From NCBI GenBank assembly GCA_003157945.1, contig PMFY01000076.1, forward strand, positions 18,677-26,497: a stretch of DNA of 7,821 nt, in the 5' to 3' direction. Below, piece after piece: positions 4,590 through 7,821 of the stretch. Every line of letters begins with the position of its first letter. Positions within the stretch are counted from its first letter, which is position 1. Under the pieces are notes generated by a model that searched no databases, was not told the DNA's origin, and saw nothing but the letters and a program-made list of their open reading frames with translations. A program made the translations under genes and the position numbers. This DNA is from Acidimicrobiaceae bacterium. GTDB lineage: Bacteria; Actinomycetota; Acidimicrobiia; Acidimicrobiales; RAAP-2.

Positions 4590-7500
4590 GCCGACCTTCG
4601 ACTGACCAACTGGCATCGGGCAGGTTGCCGTCCGGGAAAGCCTTGCTAGCGATGGCCGCCGCCACGCTGGTCCTCGTCGCGTCCCTGGCCGTCGTCATCG
4701 GGCCGCGGATCGGCGGTGCGGCCAGCTCGCAGATCCCCGGCAGCCCGGCGGCACCCACCGCCGCCGAGACGAGCCCCCAGTGCACGACGACCAACCCGGC
4801 CGCCGTGCTGGGCCCGCAGAGTTCCTCGCTGCCGTCCAAGCCGGTGTCCACCGTGGTGACGCCGTCGGGCGGTGTCACGGGCTTCACGGCGACCTCCTCC
4901 GACCTCTACGTCAACAACGGCACGCAGCTGGTCACCTACTCGTTGACCGGCGCCCGCCAGGGTGCGTTCACCCTGCCCACCTCCTTCGACACGGGCAGCG
5001 TCGTGTCGCAGCTGGTCGTCGACCCGTCCGGCGACATCTACCTGGCGTCCTACTACGCCCAGAAGGTCGACAAGTTCTCGCCCGGCGGCACCCTGCTGTG
5101 GTCGGTGGACCCGAGCGGCGGCAACCCCACCGGGCTGTTCTCGGTGGGCACGGGCGGCAGCTTCCAGGTGGTGGCCAGCCTGACCCAGAACAACTCGTCG
5201 AGCGACGTCCTCAACCCGTCGACCGGGGCCACCACCGGGACCTTCCCGCTGGTCGACCGCATCGGTGACTTCGTCACCGAGGAGTCCGGCGGCGACCTGC
5301 TGTTCACCGGCAACGGCTACGTGGAGACCGTCAGCCCGACCGGCGCCGCCCTGGCCACGTTCGGCTCGCCGAACATCGAGGGCAACAACCTGCACACCGG
5401 CTCGGGGGCGCAGTTCTTCTACCCGGCCCAGGCCGTCCAGGGGGCCGACGGCACCATCTACACCGCCGACCCGCTCTACACCGTGGAGGCCACCTCGCCC
5501 GAGGGGATCCTCAAGGGCTCGACCACCCTGGCCAACAACCTGAACTTCGGCGGCTCGGGCCTGGCCCTGGTCGGCGACACCTTCTACTTCCAGAGCGGGC
5601 CGCCGTTCGACAGCGCGGGCGACGCCATCTCGTCGTTCACCCTGGACACCCTGAACCAGTACCTGGACGCCATCCAGGCCCCGTCGGACAAGCTGGGCTG
5701 GGGGGCGGGCATCGCCACGCCGGCCACCGGCAACTACTTCCCGGCGGGCACCTCGCCCGTGGTGGACGCCACCTTCGACGCCTGGTGGGCCCCGCAGGCC
5801 GGCCACCTCGAGCTGGCCTACTCGATCGAGAACGACGCCTCCCTGAACGCCGAGACCGTCCCGACGCCCAAGGTGGTGGCGCTCCCCACCTCGGCGGGCG
5901 CCCTGGCCAAGTTCGCGCTCACCATCCCCTCGGCGGACACCGCACCCGGCCCCTACGAGGTGCAGGCCAGCCTGCTCGACACCTCGACCAGCCCGCCCAC
6001 CACGGTGGGCACGACGTGCATGCCCTACGCGGTGGGCGCCACGGGCGACAACCTCGACTTCGCCACCCTGCCCGCCGGGGCCGGGTCGGGCGGCCCCGAG
6101 GACCCCCGGGGCGTGGCCCTGACCGCCCAGCTCGGCCTGTCGGGCCTGCGCAGCCTCACCACCCTGGCCTGGGGCTCGATCCTGCCCAACTGCAACGCCG
6201 CCAGCCCGACGGCGGCCACCTGCGGCCCCTCGGCCATGGCCCTCACCACGGCCAGCACCGACCCCTACAAGGCGGCCTGGCTGGCCACCCAGGACCACGT
6301 GGCCTACTGGATCCAGGTGAGCGGGGGCGAGGCCGTGCCCACGGCCCTGGTCAACGCCGGGCTCTGGCAGGGGGACATCGCCGCCCTGGTGGCCCACTAC
6401 GCCACGGTGCCCTCCGGCTGCGGCAACTGCGCCCCGGTGACGGACTGGGAGCCGTGGAACGAGTCGAACAACACGGGCTGGGCCAACGGCGGCACCTACG
6501 CCACCTCGGTGCTCAAGCCCTTCTACGCGGCCGTCAAGTCGGTCGAGCCGGGCACCGGCTCCACGGTCATCGGTGGCTCCACCCTGGGCTTCGCCCAGGG
6601 CTGGTGGCAGCAGCTGATCGCCGCCGGCGGCCTGGCCTGGATGGACGTGGCCGCCATCCACCCCTACACGGGCTCCAACGACTCCTACGACGAGGACCAG
6701 AACCCCGTCCAGGTCCGCCAGGTCCAGGGCCTGCTCGGGACCAAGCCGCTGTGGTTCACCGAGGTGGGCTGGTGGAGCGACGGCGACTACAACTTCTTGT
6801 CCCAGGCCGACTCCATGGCCAGCTCGCTGGTGTGGCAGAAGGTGCTCGGCGTGCCGGTCGAGAACTACTTCTTCGACGAGGGGTCCTGGGGCAACGACGG
6901 CATCAGCTTCTCGCTCATCCAGACGGCCGGCGGGGACGACTACGTCAAGCCCGCCGCCCTCACCACCATGACCACCACCCGGATGCTGGCCGGCCGGCCC
7001 TACGTGTCGATGCCGTCGACGGGCATCCCCCACACCGTCCGGGCCGACTTCGGGCCGACGGCGGGGGGCGGCACCGACCTGGCCGCCGTGTGGTCCGACG
7101 GCCTGCCGGTCACCGCCACGGTCACCCTGACCTCGCCGTCCGGGTCGACCGACCCGGTCACGGTCACCACCGAGTACGGCGCCACCACCACGGTCCAGGC
7201 CGCCTCGGGCACCACCTACAGCCTGCCGCTGTCGAGCCAGATCGCCTACCTCACCTACCCGGCCGGGGACACGCTGACCGTCGGTCCCCCCGAGCCCTAC
7301 GGCACCGACGTGGCCTCCCAGGCCGCCGGGGCCAGCGCCACGGCCACCAGCGGCACCGCCTCGGCGGCCACCCTCGGCCTCACCGTCGGCTACGGCAACG
7401 GCTGGGAGTCGGCCAGCGGCGACATCACCCCCAGCCTGACCGACACCTTCGCCAGGACCACCACCATCGACCGCATCGTGGTCGACACCCAGTCGGTCGG

Positions 7501-7821
7501 CTCCACGGCCTCCTCGGTCCGCAACTACACCCTGGCGGCCGACGTCGGCGGCACCTGGACCACGGTGGCCACCGAGACGGGCCAGTACCGCGACCACATC
7601 CTGCAGTTCGCCTTCGCCCCGGTGGCGGCCTCGGCCATCCGGATCACCATCAGCGAGGTCAACTTCGGCGGCTACTACGGCGGCGGCATCCCGCCCTGGT
7701 GGCCGGCCACCCAGATCGCCCCCGCCTTCCTCCACACCTTCGAGGCCTACGCCGGCACCGGCGGGCCGGGTGCGGCCGACGGCTCGTCGCTGCCGGCCCT
7801 GTTGGGCGGCAGCTCGGGCGG
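4586..7821 (+). CDS. Large exported multidomain glycoside hydrolase (clan GH-A, GH39-like), 3' end outside the window
   Basis: The frame is open from GTG 4586 to the window edge, 1078 codons without a stop. Residues 1-48 hold basic residues and a hydrophobic stretch (about 19-39), a signal peptide or membrane anchor. Residues about 95-380 resemble NHL/beta-propeller blades (DPSGDIYLASYYAQKVDKFS, then GADGTIYTADPLYTV). Residues 388-485 look like a small beta domain. Residues about 490-795 form a clan GH-A TIM-barrel: DPRGVALTAQLGLSGLR, the acid/base motif DWEPWNESN (Glu626), AAIHPY (690-694), and the nucleophile motif WFTEVGWW (Glu726). The strand order and the sandwich after the barrel (800-900, ending LSSQIAYLTYPAG) are most like GH39, but substrate cannot be inferred. 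Residues about 906-1057 look like an F5/8C carbohydrate-binding domain, followed by Gly/Ser-rich sequence. A weak GGTGG precedes the start. ATG 4652 (residue 23) is less likely because it removes the basic n-region. Confidence 0.85.
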   Translation, partial: MSRPSTDQLASGRLPSGKALLAMAAATLVLVASLAVVIGPRIGGAASSQIPGSPAAPTAAETSPQCTTTNPAAVLGPQSSSLPSKPVSTVVTPSGGVTGFTATSSDLYVNNGTQLVTYSLTGARQGAFTLPTSFDTGSVVSQLVVDPSGDIYLASYYAQKVDKFSPGGTLLWSVDPSGGNPTGLFSVGTGGSFQVVASLTQNNSSSDVLNPSTGATTGTFPLVDRIGDFVTEESGGDLLFTGNGYVETVSPTGAALATFGSPNIEGNNLHTGSGAQFFYPAQAVQGADGTIYTADPLYTVEATSPEGILKGSTTLANNLNFGGSGLALVGDTFYFQSGPPFDSAGDAISSFTLDTLNQYLDAIQAPSDKLGWGAGIATPATGNYFPAGTSPVVDATFDAWWAPQAGHLELAYSIENDASLNAETVPTPKVVALPTSAGALAKFALTIPSADTAPGPYEVQASLLDTSTSPPTTVGTTCMPYAVGATGDNLDFATLPAGAGSGGPEDPRGVALTAQLGLSGLRSLTTLAWGSILPNCNAASPTAATCGPSAMALTTASTDPYKAAWLATQDHVAYWIQVSGGEAVPTALVNAGLWQGDIAALVAHYATVPSGCGNCAPVTDWEPWNESNNTGWANGGTYATSVLKPFYAAVKSVEPGTGSTVIGGSTLGFAQGWWQQLIAAGGLAWMDVAAIHPYTGSNDSYDEDQNPVQVRQVQGLLGTKPLWFTEVGWWSDGDYNFLSQADSMASSLVWQKVLGVPVENYFFDEGSWGNDGISFSLIQTAGGDDYVKPAALTTMTTTRMLAGRPYVSMPSTGIPHTVRADFGPTAGGGTDLAAVWSDGLPVTATVTLTSPSGSTDPVTVTTEYGATTTVQAASGTTYSLPLSSQIAYLTYPAGDTLTVGPPEPYGTDVASQAAGASATATSGTASAATLGLTVGYGNGWESASGDITPSLTDTFARTTTIDRIVVDTQSVGSTASSVRNYTLAADVGGTWTTVATETGQYRDHILQFAFAPVAASAIRITISEVNFGGYYGGGIPPWWPATQIAPAFLHTFEAYAGTGGPGAADGSSLPALLGGSSG

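Noticed and set aside
4646..7735. Minus-strand open frame of 1029 residues opposite the glycosidase gene
   Set aside because: Its translation is a Gly/Arg/Ala/Val-rich low-complexity string with no domain, and its openness follows from C-ending codons on the other strand. The plus frame has signal, motifs and catalytic residues.
1..7821. CRISPR array, tRNA, rRNA, transposase or phage genes
   Set aside because: I found no regularly spaced repeats, no cloverleaf or rRNA-like stretch and no mobile-element protein; all sizeable plausible frames are explained by the genes listed.

Overview
This is a high-GC window (about 70% G+C by eye) with strong G/C preference at third codon positions and mostly GTG starts. 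That points to an actinobacterium. The gene types (an S53 acid peptidase and a large secreted clan GH-A glycosidase) and the small Cys/His protein would fit Acidimicrobiia or a related soil actinobacterial group, but this assignment is inference.

Layout, left to right. On the minus strand lie a probable 62-residue Cys/His metal-binding protein (37-225), a GC-rich hairpin (323-373), and a complete PfpI/DJ-1 family protein (378-953). A 295-bp divergent intergenic region (954-1248) follows. It holds a perfect 17-bp inverted repeat and a separate perfect 11-bp palindrome. On the plus strand come a complete secreted S53 (sedolisin/kumamolisin) serine-carboxyl peptidase with an intact Glu-Asp-Asp-Ser set (1249-3348), a strong hairpin (3356-3396), an NADPH-dependent MDR reductase of the CurA/PTGR type (3425-4432), and a 153-bp gap with a hairpin and a 3x7-bp tandem repeat. 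Last is a very large exported multidomain protein that starts at 4586 and runs off the window end without a stop: a beta-propeller-like region, a small beta domain, a clan GH-A TIM barrel, a beta sandwich and an F5/8C-type (discoidin-like) domain.

Nothing shows these genes to be one operon. The strong hairpins after the PfpI gene and after the peptidase suggest separate transcription units. Two of the products are exported degradative enzymes (a peptidase and a glycosidase), which suits a life on polymeric organic matter. The PfpI-like protein and the reductase are cytoplasmic and of a kind linked to reactive-carbonyl or enone detoxification. I saw no CRISPR array, transposase, tRNA or rRNA. 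The most unusual items are the domain architecture of the last protein, the two symmetric elements between the divergent genes, the exact 24-bp in-frame duplication in the peptidase linker, and a five-codon ORF that ends on the start codon of the glycosidase gene.
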